Positions 52,641 to 63,533 of a stretch of DNA of 64,000 bases are shown piece by piece; within the stretch, counting starts at the first letter, position 1, and the number at the start of each line of letters is the position of its first letter. Origin of the DNA: Isochrysis galbana (Eukaryota; Haptophyta; Isochrysidales; Isochrysidaceae). The stretch covers positions 3,670,299 to 3,734,298 of the forward strand of contig CM030935.1 of NCBI GenBank assembly GCA_018136815.1. The letters are read 5' to 3'. The notes beneath the pieces are model-generated. The model made no database searches. It was not told the DNA's origin and worked only from the letters and a program-made list of their open reading frames with translations. The position numbers and the translations under genes are program-made.

Positions 52641-52848
52641 CGTACGAGCTGCTATGTATAGCGCAACGAGGCTACGTTGGTTGGTAGTTGATTTCATGCT
52701 TGTTGCGGAAAGATCGCCACATCGCCACGAGGAGGACAAGGCAATAGGCAGGCGTGTTTTCGTTCAAGCGATTCGCGTGGGTGAGATGGAATGAAACGCC
52801 CCTTCGCTCCACACACGAGCCATTTGGCATCCAAAAAGCCTCACCAGC

Positions 52849-54357
52849 CTACACCTCATCTTTGACGGCCTGGAAAGCCGCAGCAAATGCTCGCTCCTCG
52901 GTCCTGCGTCTTGCGTCGAGCTGCTCAAGCACACGCCTCAGCATGACTTTCTCACTGCAGCGAGTCACGACCGCCATCCACTGACGTGATCCGCGCACGA
53001 CTTGATACTCACTCACCTGGCCTCGCTCCGATGACTTTGCTTCGGCGAGCACGCCCAATGCTGACGCGTCTTCGCTCTCCAAGACGTTGGCATCATCCAT
53101 GGCGGTGCCAAAGCTCTCGCGCTGTTTCAGTAGAAGCCGCAATTGGCGAGCGAGAACGTCGTGCCATCTTCGCTCATTTGCTGGTGAGATCGGCAAGCCT
53201 TCGAAGGCACGCACATATCCCCGGCCCTTGTCTCCCGTCTTCTCAGACCCGGCCAGTTCTGCTGCCGTCGCCACAAGAACACGCAGTGCGCAAACGATGT
53301 CAGAGTCAGACGTGAGCGAATCTCCTTTAAGTGCGTATGGGGCGCTGAGGTTGCCGGCAGTCAGAATACGACGCTTCAGCTCCGCCAGCTCATCGTCGGG
53401 GGAGGGCCCGAGATTCAGCTTCACTTCTTCGTATGCCGATGTCAGGAGGGCAAAGCCATGCGTTGTGAGCAGCTCCGCGTTTGAGCGTGGGCCGTAGTCG
53501 AGATGCACTTCGTTACCGGCCGGAATGTCGCGAGCGGCAACCAGCGCGAAGGCCTCCTCTTCGTCAATGTGCCTTGCACGGCGACCCTTGTTCTCCTCTT
53601 CGCGCGCAGCCGTCGTGTGCCAAAGCTCAGGCTTGCCCTCATCCGCGACGACCCTAAATACAGCCTCCGGCTCGGCCTGATTAATACCAACGGGCTCGAC
53701 ATGGTTGAGCATGTCGGCCACAGGAACCAACACGCGCCAGGTACCACCTGCTTTGGACTCGAGTTGGAAGGAGCGGCTCCATACTGCCGAGAGGGCCCAC
53801 ACAAAGCGGCTATACGAGGCATCAAAATCAAGTGGGGGCCCAAACGTGCTGAAGATCCGAGCGTACTCAGCCCTCGACCACTGTCGTAGTACCTCAGCGC
53901 GCTCACGGGCTGGCGACGCGTGGAGATGCTGGAGCTCTGCCTCTGACCACTCCAATGTGCAGTCAAATGCCTGGGGCAAAGCAGCCAGCCAGGGGGCTAG
54001 CTGAGGGGGCGGCCTGTCCCTTGCGCGCATCAGCCAGACCGCCATTGCCACATGCGCCTCCACTGGAGGATCAACCCGCTCGAGCAGGACAGTCACGCCA
54101 CCCTCCTCCGACTTGGCTCGCGCCTCAGTGACGCACATCGACGCTGGCGTGCGGATGAGGATGGAGCCTGCGCCGATGGGCTGGGTAGTGAAGACACCGA
54201 TCCCTCGACCCTCGGTCTCCTCGAGCCGCACGCTCTGGTGCAGCAGCTCGAGCTCGTGGGCCCACTGCTGAAGCCTCGCCGCTTGAGCCGGCAGCGGCCG
54301 CCGCTCGGCCTGGCAGATGCCGAGAGCAAGCAGCACCAGCAGCCGAGTCCCTCCCAT
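52849..54357 (-). CDS. SET-domain protein methyltransferase, SETD3/Rubisco-LSMT type
   Basis: SAM-dependent lysine or histidine methyltransferase of the plastid-LSMT/SETD3 group. It is intronless, ~502 aa from MGGTRLLVLLALGICQAERR (signal-like; an in-frame ATG at 54423 would add another hydrophobic stretch). The SET N-terminus is GRGIGVFTTQPIGAGSILIR (~residue 50). An inserted helical domain follows (WLMRARDRPPPQLAPWLAALP). The catalytic SET-C part has VPVADMLNHVEPVG, then AARDIPAGNEVHLDYGPRSN with the pseudoknot NHx and the Tyr of DYG. The C-terminal helical substrate-binding domain carries YQVVRGSRQWMAVVTRCSEK. The leader suggests entry to the ER or secondary plastid; targets could be plastid proteins such as Rubisco or aldolase, as known for plant relatives (inference). 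Confidence 0.85.
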   Translation of the reverse strand: MGGTRLLVLLALGICQAERRPLPAQAARLQQWAHELELLHQSVRLEETEGRGIGVFTTQPIGAGSILIRTPASMCVTEARAKSEEGGVTVLLERVDPPVEAHVAMAVWLMRARDRPPPQLAPWLAALPQAFDCTLEWSEAELQHLHASPARERAEVLRQWSRAEYARIFSTFGPPLDFDASYSRFVWALSAVWSRSFQLESKAGGTWRVLVPVADMLNHVEPVGINQAEPEAVFRVVADEGKPELWHTTAAREEENKGRRARHIDEEEAFALVAARDIPAGNEVHLDYGPRSNAELLTTHGFALLTSAYEEVKLNLGPSPDDELAELKRRILTAGNLSAPYALKGDSLTSDSDIVCALRVLVATAAELAGSEKTGDKGRGYVRAFEGLPISPANERRWHDVLARQLRLLLKQRESFGTAMDDANVLESEDASALGVLAEAKSSERGQVSEYQVVRGSRQWMAVVTRCSEKVMLRRVLEQLDARRRTEERAFAAAFQAVKDEV

Positions 54358-54602
54358 CTGAAGGGCGAGGGAGAAGGCCCACAGAGCGAGGAGCAAGAAG
54401 ACGGTGAGCGTCAGAACAAGCACACGAGTGAGCGAACGAGCGAGCGAGAGTTAAGGGAGGGTGTGCGGGGGAGGGGGAAGGAAAGGAAGGGGGGAGGGAA
54501 AAGGGGTCGAGGACGGCGAACAGTGCCGCCGGAGGGCCGATGGCTTGCACGGCGAGGCCCTTCACACTTGCACACCCATCTCAGCGAGTTTCCTCTTAGG
54601 CT

Positions 54603-54753
54603 GCCGTCAGAGTTTTATTGTTGTGTTAGTATAACCTTAGTGCTGCGGGACCGTAGCCCTTCGACGGCAACGGAGCCCCTACCCCGCGATGGGGGTGTGC
54701 GCGGTTGGCGCATGGCTCGTCCGGTGTATGTGGCTAGGGATGCTAGCCAACAG
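54603..54753 (+). repeat. Dispersed repeat G, copy 3
   Basis: See copy 2. It starts about 246 bp upstream of the ATG at 54357. Confidence 0.85.
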
Positions 54754-55454
54754 GATGCTCTATAAGACTGCAATTTCTAACGTGGTACCCCCGCCGAGAG
54801 GCCACTTCAATCTCTACATCACTAGCGCGTATGACGACGCTCAAGGGTGCAACATCACAACGAATGAACTCGACAAATTCGTTGAAAATCTTTTCTTCGA
54901 CCCATCGGCTGTCGAGCTTGCCACGCGCTCTCGCAAACGGTGCAATCAGGATCGCACAGCAAAACCACCCAACACCTCCAGTCATGGCCCCGGCCAGATC
55001 CGCGATGACTGGACAGTGGACAGTTCAAGGGTGGCAAAGCAAGAAATCCACATCGAATGCCTCCAAGCTCCAAGCCTCTGCTATTCTTGGAACCGTCGAC
55101 GCCGTGAGTCGGCTGGGATCGTCACTCGCACTGAGACGTTGTGTCGAGCACAACAGAACGCATCAAATCTCCCCAGGCGCCACTGCGATACGAGATCGCT
55201 GCATGGCGCAGGCACGCTCCAAAGCCGAGCAGTCTCAGCAGAAAGACCTCCATTGCTGCGAAGGCGAGAAATTCCCCCCGCGCGCGGAGAAGACGCCCGC
55301 AGGAGCCCGAGGGGAGACGCCCGCCCGAGGAGAGAAACTCCCCCCTCGTCCATGCAGTATGCAGTCCAGCACGCTGCGCGTGAGCGGCCGGGGCGACGGA
55401 AAGCGCACCGGCGCGACGTCGCGTCGGCCGAGAGGTTGATATACCCACTTCATG
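54754..55454. other. No gene recognised
   Basis: Plus-strand ORFs 54689-55624 are open but without family resemblance. They include a purine-rich GGCGAGAAATTCC repeat-like segment (55260-55345). Confidence 0.4.
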
Positions 55455-55512
55455 GGGGCATTTGCATATTTGCATTTGTCAAAAAACAACCAACCCTGAG
55501 GTTGCAGCCTCT
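55455..55512. repeat. Dispersed repeat H, copy 1
   Basis: GGGGGCATTTGC...CAAAAAACAACCAACCCTGA, then GGTTGCAGCCTCT. Its partner is at 61920-61972. Confidence 0.75.
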
Positions 55513-55572
55513 AGCTCATGTAGAAAGCGTGCGTGAAAGTAGTAGGTCCAGACCCACGTGTGCGGTAAGAAT

Positions 55573-55805
55573 ATTGTACTGTTTAAACGAGCCAACGAGC
55601 CAACGAGCCAACCATTATTTATAGTAACAGCAAAAAAGTTTCGAATCGCAGATTTCGAGACCAAAATCTGCAAACCTCGGGGCTTGAGACCATGGGGACT
55701 CCGAATCTGTGTCTTGTGTGTCAGTAGCAACAAGGGGAACTGTTCATGTAAGTGTGAGCGCGTGCGTGTACCTTACACGAATATTCATGCCCACAACCTT
55801 CAAAT
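55573..55805 (+). repeat. Dispersed repeat C, copy 2
   Basis: Collinear with 34980-35195, with an extra tandem CGAGCCAA unit (three copies at 55587-55611). Confidence 0.85.
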
Positions 55806-56323
55806 GGGGAGGACTACAAGATTGCTCTTGTTTCGCAGGTGCACATCATGCCCGTATGCCGTATGCAACTAGAAATAAGCGGAAGCCACGACTACAAGCA
55901 GCCACCACAGCGCACGACAGACATTGGGGTCACAAATAGGTGCTCAAGATAGTCCTCGTAGCCCTAGATGTAATAGAGAGAGAGAGAGCTGCGCGTGTGA
56001 GTAGTACTACTAATAGTACAAATATCATTGTCGTCGGTCTTACCATGCCGGTGGTGCGAGGTGAGCAACTAGTCCTAGCTTGCATTAGTTTTGGAGGTAG
56101 CGCACGCACAGCATGAGGCTGTGCGTGTGGCTAGAGGCTAGAGCCCCACTATTCATACAAAGCCATATGGAGAGGCATACCTGAGCGAAGCGCGTGACCG
56201 ATCATACCGATTAGTGCGTGAATAGATGGCATGGTGGATCACTCTGCATGGGCGATGACAAGGAAAATCCAAATCGTGCGGATGGCCGCAGAACGCAGAG
56301 ACACATACGTCCATCAGGATATT
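55806..56323. other. No gene recognised
   Basis: Short GA run at 55976-55989. Otherwise unique DNA between the repeat and the 3' end of the GT8-Kelch gene. Confidence 0.5.
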
Positions 56324-58526
56324 TCATACGGAACCTGCTCGAGCGCTGCTTGCCGCAGGCGCCCCACCGCCAAGCTGCCGTCTTGCGGACTCCTGGAGCT
56401 CGCGCATGGAAAACACCTCGCATGTATCAAGGTTCAACCTGTCCATGCCACCCCCTGGCCCATCTTCATTCCCAAGTGACTCTGGCCAATAGCGCGGGTA
56501 CGTGCCACCACACGATACCGTAAACGCGTCATCGGCGGTGTGCACAACGCATGAGGCGTGGCCCATACGCGGGCGCTGCATCGCCCCTACAATGAGCCAT
56601 CTGCGCGATCCACACACATCAAATGCGCGCACTTGGGAGGTGGCTACAAGTACCTCCCATCCTCTTCCCTGTGCAACACGTGCCAGCGAGAACCCTGGCG
56701 AACCAAAGTCAAGATTGACGAGTTGCCCCGCATGCCCGGGGGGGCGCCGCCTGTGGACGGTGGATGAGAGACCTCCAAACTCGAAAACAAATCGGCCGTC
56801 CGTGGAGACAACCACAGAAGACCCATTGAGTCCGACACGTCCCGTGTTGGCGTCGGCGTCAGTCTTTCCAAAGGCATACCAGTGGCTATTCGGGATGGGC
56901 TTGCCATCCCTGCCCATCCATCTGTCGTGGACCCAGTCTTGTGCGCATGCTCGGCAGCTCCGTTACAAGGATGTGTTCGATGACTTGTTCAGTTCCCGGC
57001 ATGGACGAGTTGAAGCCACACAGGGTCCAGATCTCACGTGAAGCGCCATGGGTCTGCGACTCAGCGGCCCGCCCTCTCTTTCTTTGCCCCTCCGTTTCCT
57101 CCAACGGCCCCAAAGAGTCCAGCAGCACCGACCCCACATGATTCACGTCTGGTAACGGCGCCGTCAATGCGTGCGCGCGAGATGTCGCGTCGGCCGAGCT
57201 CCCCATTGGCCCCAACAACTCCCTCCCACGCGAGTGGACTCGTAACACGGGCGGCGTGCGTGAAGTATCCTTTGCGAAACCTTCCGCTTCCTGTGCAACG
57301 GAAACGTCGAGGCGCTGGGAGCCATTGGCATGGATGCCCCCTATCAAGTAGATGGAACCATCGACGTAAGTGCAGCTGTGCTCACGCGTCGGAAGGCGCA
57401 TGTGAAGCACGAGATCCATACCGCCTCGAGTGCCTGGATCCGATCTCAACCACGTACTTCGCACGACCAAACCAGAGGCACCAAGTGGTTTGGGCGTATC
57501 CCTCCTCTTCCCAAAGGCTGTGGCGGCTTCGTCGAGTGCAAATGTCCTGCCTTTGAATTTGGCTGGGAGATAACGCTGAGTCTCGACGCGCGCCACCAAC
57601 GCGCGCTGCCGCTCGAATCGGTCAAAGTGGACGAAAGGGAGCTGCAGCCCCGACTGAGAGTTCGCACCCTTATCATACCGGACGGCCGCCCAGGCGAGAA
57701 AGGGGGACTCGGCACTCGGATCCTGCAGAAGATGGCTAAGCTCGACGTGCCGCACCTCGTATTCGAACCTCCAACGAAGTGCCAGCTGTGGGAGCTTGGT
57801 GATAGATCGAGCGCATGCAGAATGCCAGTCCCTAAGCGCCGCATCAAGAGCGTACTGGTCCTTGAAGCAGGACATGGTGACGATCGAATCGATCCGCGTC
57901 GGAACCCCTTTCACTAAGCTCCTGCATTCCGGTAGCTGATACTCGAGCAACGCCTGCTGAGCAATCTCCATGTGCGACCGCATTGCCGCGTGCCAAGCCT
58001 TCATGCACTTGGTCGTGCTCGCTGTCCGTCGGAGTATGATGGCGTTGGTGCACAAGGCGTTTGTCGTGTCGCGCGCCATGCCCACATCCTGCACCGCGTG
58101 TAGCTGACGCTTAATCCAATGGTGGATACTGCGGATGGGCCACAGGTCAACGTCGAGGTAGATTATGGTCTCGAATCCCTTCAGCTCTGGAAGCTGGAGG
58201 AGCTTGCTCTTGACGGCAGCCGAGGCCATGTGCTTCTGGAGTGCATCGAGCTGCTCTACGGTGAGGGAGGAGGTGGCGTTTGGCGTGGAGGGCGGGAGTG
58301 TAATCGAGAGGGGCGGCTCGCCCGAGACAAGCGCTACGATGGCCTCGGGGTCCATCCGGCCCGCTGCGGCCGCATTGAGCTCATCTGCGACCAGCGCGAG
58401 AGGCCTCTGCTCCCATCCGCCCGCCGTGCGGCTGCGCAGGAGCCGCAGCCAATCGGAGAGATAGGCGTGGTTGCACTTGTGCATGCAGATGGTGGCGATC
58501 ACCACCGACGAGCTGTTGGACGCCAT
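56324..58526 (-). CDS. GT8-type glycosyltransferase fused to Kelch-like repeats, one apparent frameshift
   Basis: Starts MASNSSSVVIATICMHKCNH at 58524-58526. The N-terminal ~330 residues form a glycogenin/GT8-like domain: YLSDWLRLLRSR, a K-S-K-L-L-Q-L segment, then GFETIIYLDVDLWPIRSIHH with the D-x-D that binds UDP-sugar and Mn2+. The chain also has CTNAIILRRT and a later YALDAALRDWHSA helix. The C-terminal half has beta-propeller blades (YVDGSIYLIGGIHANGS, EIWTLCGFNSS, GRFVFEFGG, ASCVVHTADDAFTVSCGG, Kelch-like). Between 56920 and 56960 the frame shifts by one: ILVTELPSMR in one frame, DWVHDRWMGRDGKPIPNSHW in the next. No intron fits, so this is a sequencing error or a real lesion. The stop is at 56324. 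Confidence 0.65.
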
Positions 58527-58626
58527 CGATCCCCTTGCCGCAGGCAGATATCCCCCTGCTCTCCCTCCCCCTCCGCACCCCCCCCTCGCCCCTTTCCCCC
58601 CACACCCCCTCTCACACGATACAATA

Positions 58627-58683
58627 GATCCTCTCACCCTCCAACAGTACAGTAAGAGTAGGGTCTCCCTCCCTGCCTCCCTC

Positions 58684-58751
<68 letters not shown>
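58627..58751. repeat. (GA)n microsatellite near the GT8-Kelch 5' end
   Basis: An uninterrupted GA run 58686-58751, about 160 bp beyond the start codon on the 5' side. A C/T-rich segment 58550-58680 lies between. Confidence 0.9.
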
Positions 58752-58753
<2 letters not shown>

Positions 58754-59249
58754 AGAGCTCTCGCCTGGTTCCTCTCTGCAACGCGGACCCCGCGTTTCTC
58801 TTCTCGTTCCACGTGATTGGGACCAACAGATTCAGCGCGGGACACGCCGCGTCGCCCAGCACAAGAAAGTACAAAAGTACTACTTGACGACTCTCCTCGA
58901 GTACTCCTAAGGGCGCGTCAAAGAAGGCAGAGCGAGAGGGAGCAGGGCCTCCTTGCTTGTCCTCCTCTCCTCCTCCTTCCTCTCTCTTAGAAGGCCATCG
59001 TTTCTTCTTGTATGCCTCCCACGAGTTTCCCGCCCTCCATCGGACACACCGCTCGTACGAAAAAGGCAGCAGCATCCCTCGTTCACGCCACCTTCTCCTC
59101 TCTTCTTCTTCCACGCAGGAGAGGAGTTTCTCCACGGGCTCGAGCCAGACGAGCGAGTCCCCAGTGTGAATGAAAATGCCGAGGGTGAGGGAGCGCGAGG
59201 CGGCAAATTGTATTGTAAACCAAAGGGAGAGCCATCAAGGCTAGGGCGG
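58752..59249. other. Upstream region, no gene recognised
   Basis: Mixed sequence with C/T-rich stretches. The minus-strand ORF that extends the GT8 frame upstream crosses the microsatellite and is not credible. Confidence 0.5.
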
Positions 59250-59325
59250 TTAAACATGCCTTTTAACTTCTGAGGGTGAAAATTCACTCAGTCAGGATCA
59301 GGATTTAGGTTTTATCACACGATTG
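59250..59325. repeat. Dispersed repeat F, copy 2 (inverted)
   Basis: TTTTAACTTCTGAGGGTGAA, AATTCACTCAGTCAGGATC and TTTAGGTTTTATCACAC, the reverse complement relation to 4085-4165. Confidence 0.7.
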
Positions 59326-59466
59326 TTATGGTACTATCTCCAGTATTGGGTGCTACGCACATTCGACCGGAGGGGCGTGGGCGCGTTTGACTGCAACTAA
59401 AGTAGAACTAAATAAAACTATTGACTATGGATTGACATCTGGCCGCACTTACCATACTACGAACCC

Positions 59467-60225
59467 TTACTCACTATCACTCACGAGCACTAGCAGACTC
59501 ACACTAGATGGGAGATAGGCCAAGCACGTGTGTGAGTGATGAGTGAAGCACAACAAACATATGAGCACACAATGTCGACCATTTACACGGATCCTGAAAG
59601 CCGCACCCGTATTGAGCCTACGCCTCACGTCGCGCTGCCTCGTGGCTCGCGCTTTCGGCGATTCCTGCGAGGGGGTTTCCGGGGTTGCTGGAACTTCGAC
59701 TTCGACAAGAAGTAGACGTTGCCCCGAGTCCGAGATCATGTTGTGCTTCTTGGTGGCGATGTGGCTGCCGCGGGGATGCCTGCGAAATGCAGAACAAGAT
59801 GGTTAGGTGTAAGCTACGAGGAGCGCGAGGCACAAGGCTGGGGCATCAGACAGGGCTGGAGCTTGTGGGGCACAGCGATCGCACCTTAGCGTGTCGAGGC
59901 GCGATGGCTCTGCGCCCCCTGAATGCGATGCACTGCCGCCCACGCTGCGCAACAAATCGCTGCTGCGCCGCCGGCCCTCCTCCCACGCCGCATAGGCCTC
60001 TGCCTGCGCCAGCTCCGCCTCACCACACTGCCACCTGTGGAGCAGCTGCAGGAGGCGGTCACGGTGCTGGGGCAGGCGTAGGGCGGACTGGGTGAATGCA
60101 AGGGCGGCCATCATGGGCTCGGGCGCGGGCGGGCGGCCGCGCAGGCGGCGATCGCTCCGGAACTGCCGCACTCGCGCGACGGCCAGCTCACGCAGAGCGG
60201 CATTGTCATGCGCGGCGGGGTCCAT
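59467..60225 (-). CDS. Two-exon gene of unknown function
   Basis: Exon 1 59885-60225 (ATG 60223-60225) and exon 2 59467-59779 join in phase (intron 105 bp, GTGCGA...TTCGCAG) to 217 aa. The N-terminal half is helical and charged (ALRELAVARVRQFRSDRRLR, RLLQLLHRWQCGEAELAQAE). Exon 2 begins HPRGSHIATKKHNMISDSGQ and has a basic RATRQRDVRRRLNTG. The last ~30 residues turn hydrophobic and may be non-coding if an additional intron exists. An in-frame ATG at 60327 would add a signal-like stretch. I do not recognise the family. Confidence 0.5.
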
Positions 60226-61061
60226 GGGCAGGGCCAGGGGCCAGGATGGGGTGGGGGGTGGGGCAAGGAGTGGCCAGCGCGCAGCGCAGAGCAGCAGAGC
60301 GACTGGCGTCTTTTTACTTTTTCTCATATGTATTGTATTCCGCGCGGGGGAAGCATCGGGAGGCCCCGCTTCCGCGCGGGGGAACGGTGCCCCCCTGGCG
60401 ATATTCGGACAGACAGACCCGGTTCTTGCACCCTAAAGAAAAAGAAGCAAAAAGAAAAAGGGTGCTACGCACGGGACTCCCTCTGGGCGGTAAACACGCC
60501 CCTCCGGTCGTGATTACACTGGAAATGGGTATATTAGGCAGAATCTTATAAGAAATATGCACATTTTCGACGCCGCCTGGGAGGAAGAAAGGTGGGGAAA
60601 CTTCCCTTCTCTTCGAGCAGAAAGAGAAAAAAAATCTTCTTAAAAGTCCCCGCTATGCGTGCGGCGTGAGGTAGTGTGCTTATGGACCTCCCTACTACCC
60701 AACCTTAACCCCTGTCAACCCCCTCCCCCTTCCCCAGTTCCCTCTCTAGCGGAGAAGCTGGTTCCGGGGAGGCCGCGCGCGCTGCTTCGGCCAGGGGTTG
60801 GAGAGAAGGGGGCGGGAAATTGTGGTTCGTCCTTCGATCTAGTTTCGGCTCGGGTTTCCCTCCCTTATATCTCGAAGGATCTTTATTGATATCCGCTGTG
60901 GTTCCTGCTAAGAGATTTAGCTACCCTAGGTGATGTTTCGGATGTCCAGACCTCTTGCCGCCTGCAAGAGGTCTTCCGATGTTCCTAAGTTGAAATCCTT
61001 GTCTACCGTGTACAGAGCGCTACGAAGCACGACGCGTGCCCAAAACAACACGCCATGCCGC
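60226..61061. other. No gene recognised
   Basis: Short GCGCGGGGGAA repeats (60342, 60377), an A-rich stretch near 60435-60460, and unique DNA. Confidence 0.45.
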
Positions 61062-61697
61062 TCATACACGCGCTCCTCCTCGCCACACTCGCTCCGCCTC
61101 CCCACTTCCTGTTTGGAACCTTCTACGGCGAGCAGGCCATACAGCTCGCCGCCCGGTGGGGAAGCCACACCGAGCTTTCCCCTGCTCTGTACGCTTGTGA
61201 CTTGTTTTCGCAGTTGTTTGTTCAGTGGCGAATTCTAGCATTTCTTTTGCCGAACTCAGTTGCAGAACTACGTGGAGTTTATCGTCTAGTGTGTTCGCAA
61301 TTGTGTACAGATCAGCCGACAATAAGCTTAAATTACTCGCAATTCTAATTGCCAATGTCCACTCTTTGGCGGCAATGGCCTTTCTATAAAGTTCACGCAA
61401 GGAGTCTTGTCGCAGTCGTTCAGTCGCAGTAACCGCAAGAAGGCTGGCCTGTGGTTTTCGCAGTTGTTCAGTGGCAAATTCTAGCATTTCTTTTGCCGAA
61501 TTCAGTTGCAGAACTACGTGGAGTTTATCGGCTGGCGTGTTCGCAATTGTGTACATATCAGCCGACAATGAGCTTAAATTACTCGCAATTCTAATTGCCA
61601 GTGTCCACTCTTTGGCGCCAATGGCATCATTGCATTTTTTATAAAGTTCAAACAAGAAGTCTTTAGGCATCTTCATCTGATACGTTACCGGTGACAT
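61062..61697 (-). CDS. ORF with a duplicated ~85-residue helical repeat, unknown function
   Basis: A 211-aa frame. Residues ~29-83 and ~113-165 are near-identical repeats (AKEWTLAIRIASNLSSLSAD, then YTIANT-x-x-DKLHVVLQL and SAKEMLEFATEQ). DNA identity between the two units is high (61200-61345 versus 61455-61620), so the duplication is recent. It starts MSPVTYQMKMPKDFLFELYK. The tail after the second repeat is basic and low-quality, so the stop may be reached in non-native frame. Composition is less GC-rich than the neighbours. It is unlike any family I know. Confidence 0.5.
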   Translation of the reverse strand: MSPVTYQMKMPKDFLFELYKKCNDAIGAKEWTLAIRIASNLSSLSADMYTIANTPADKLHVVLQLNSAKEMLEFATEQLRKPQASLLAVTATERLRQDSLRELYRKAIAAKEWTLAIRIASNLSLLSADLYTIANTLDDKLHVVLQLSSAKEMLEFATEQTTAKTSHKRTEQGKARCGFPTGRRAVWPARRRRFQTGSGEAERVWRGGARV

Positions 61698-62136
61698 ATG
61701 AAATGCTTACTACATACCGGTACAAAAAAGAAACGTGCGGACTCGTTCGGTGTTCGTTCGGCGAGACTGGCTGCGATGTCCCCTTTTCTGCGGTCAAATC
61801 TGCGCCAGTGCCCACTTCCAAAAATGTAATACAATAATTGGCACTAATGCCAGTATACATCTGAAACCTGCAAGTTTGTACATTAATAAGGGAGTCCTTT
61901 AAGTAGAACTTATACCGTCCACATGGGGGGCATTTGCCAAAAAAACAACCAAACCTGAGGTTGCACCCTCTCTTCTGGGCCTGGCGAGGAGGCGAGGGCG
62001 GTGGGGCCATGTCGACGTCGGTGTCCGGAGGGGCTGAGGCCGGCGAGCGCTTTGGCTCCGGCGGCTTGGGGCGGCCCCGGTGGGGCGTCGTGACGGCGGG
62101 GGGCTGGGAGGTGGGAGCGGTCGGCGCGCGCTCCAT
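61698..62136 (-). other. Candidate upstream exon or separate ORF
   Basis: A minus-strand frame from 62136 starts MERAPTAPTSQPPAVTTPHR and is Pro/Lys-rich up to KRGCNLRFGCFFGKCPPCGR. It overlaps repeat H (61920-61972), which argues that the second half is repeat-derived. Confidence 0.3.
61920..61972. repeat. Dispersed repeat H, copy 2
   Basis: GGGGGGCATTTGCC then AAAAAAACAACCAAACCTGA, then GGTTGCACCCTCT. Compare 55455-55512. Confidence 0.75.
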
Positions 62137-62230
62137 CGCTGAAACTATAACGATAGTTTATGCTTCGAGCAGAAAGAGAGAGGGCGCTCCACAACCCTAG
62201 ATCCCAGGCGTCCACGCGAATTTTTTGACC

Positions 62231-62260
62231 GAGAACGAGAACGAGAACGAGAACGAGAGA
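62231..62260. repeat. GAGAAC hexamer array
   Basis: Five GAGAAC/ACGAGA units. Confidence 0.9.
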
Positions 62261-63460
62261 ATTATAACGATAATACATAATACCGAACGACGAAGAGAAG
62301 CCTAACGATGTCGAACAGGCGATGACTACAGGCTCATAGGCTGAGGGTCGTTCGATCGAGCCGGCAGCTGACGCGGCCGTAGAGGGTTCGTTGATTGCTG
62401 CTTGCGGGAAGATGTCTGAAAGGTCATAGTAAGAATCGGGTCTGACTGTGTCTGCCATCGAACGCTACGAGCGAAGAGGTAGACGGAAGGTCGGAGGATT
62501 GCAACGCGTGGCGTCGGAGAGTAGAGACGAGACTAGCTAGCGAGCTAGTGGAAGAGAGAGAATGAGAATGAGAGCTTCTTAGGTCCAAGGTAGACACGAG
62601 GGACTACAATGCGTGGACTCAAAAAAGGTCCTGATCCACAGAGACACACGAACTAAACCAAACGGGGCGAAAGCTAACCGCACTTGGACGAACGGCCAAG
62701 CGTCGGCACCAAGGCAACTTAGCAGCGCACAGGCGTGCGACAGAGGAGTCGGCCCAACGAGGGCAGACCTCGCTGGGGGAGCTGCGACCGAGGTATAACA
62801 GAAGACAGACGACAATCGTGGAACGTTTGATGACATCAAGAGAAAGTAGGAGAAGAGCAGAGATACCCATCAACGAGACCTTGAGACTTAAAATAACTCA
62901 CAGGCTAGAAGTAAAAGTCTGTCCTCGTATGGAATACGACAAACGAGTGTCGATTCGCGAATGCGACACCGAATCGGCCGTGTGCGAGCCGTGTGTGGTC
63001 CGCATGTGCATGCGCGGACGTCATCGCTGGGGCACCAAGGTTTGAAATTGCTTTATAGGCAATATGGGCGTCGGACCCCTAATTTAATACATGTCTAGGC
63101 ACCATTTAAGTGAAAGAAACACATCTCTCAGTGGGAGCGACGTCCAGTTCGGCTCGTGTGAGCCGCCGAGCCGCCAGAGCGTGTGCAAGGGGGGGGGTCA
63201 GACGGGACTTCGCACCGTCTTTTCGGACCAGGATTCAGAAAAGGCCGGGAGACCCTCCGAGCCGCTTTCGCCGGGGCTTCCGCTCACGGTCAAAAACAAA
63301 AATGTCGACTGTCGACCCCCCCTATTAGTACTAGTACTAGTACTTAAAAAGCCGAAAGCCGTGTTTGACCGCCCTATCTAGGCCCTATCAAGGCCCGCGT
63401 GAGCCCGCGCTTCTTTTGGGTCGGGGGTCTCTTCTTCTTCTTTATCGGAGAGGGGAGTTG
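62261..63460. other. No gene recognised
   Basis: Unique DNA with short ORFs. A CTAGTACTAGTACTAGTACTT microrepeat (63330-63348) and TGTTTGACCGCCCTA (63362), also present at 4161 next to repeat F, are the only notable items. Confidence 0.45.
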
Positions 63461-63533
63461 GAAGCGGGGGGGGGGGGGGGGGGCACGAGGCGCCTCCCCC
63501 ATGTGAGCACTAAGTATTAACTTAGTTGGCATA
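63461..63533. mobile_element. Retroposon end fragment
   Basis: G run, GCACGAGGCGCCTCCCCCATG, then the palindrome CACTAAGTATTAACTTAGTTG, a diverged form of the family's terminal stem-loop. Confidence 0.6.
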
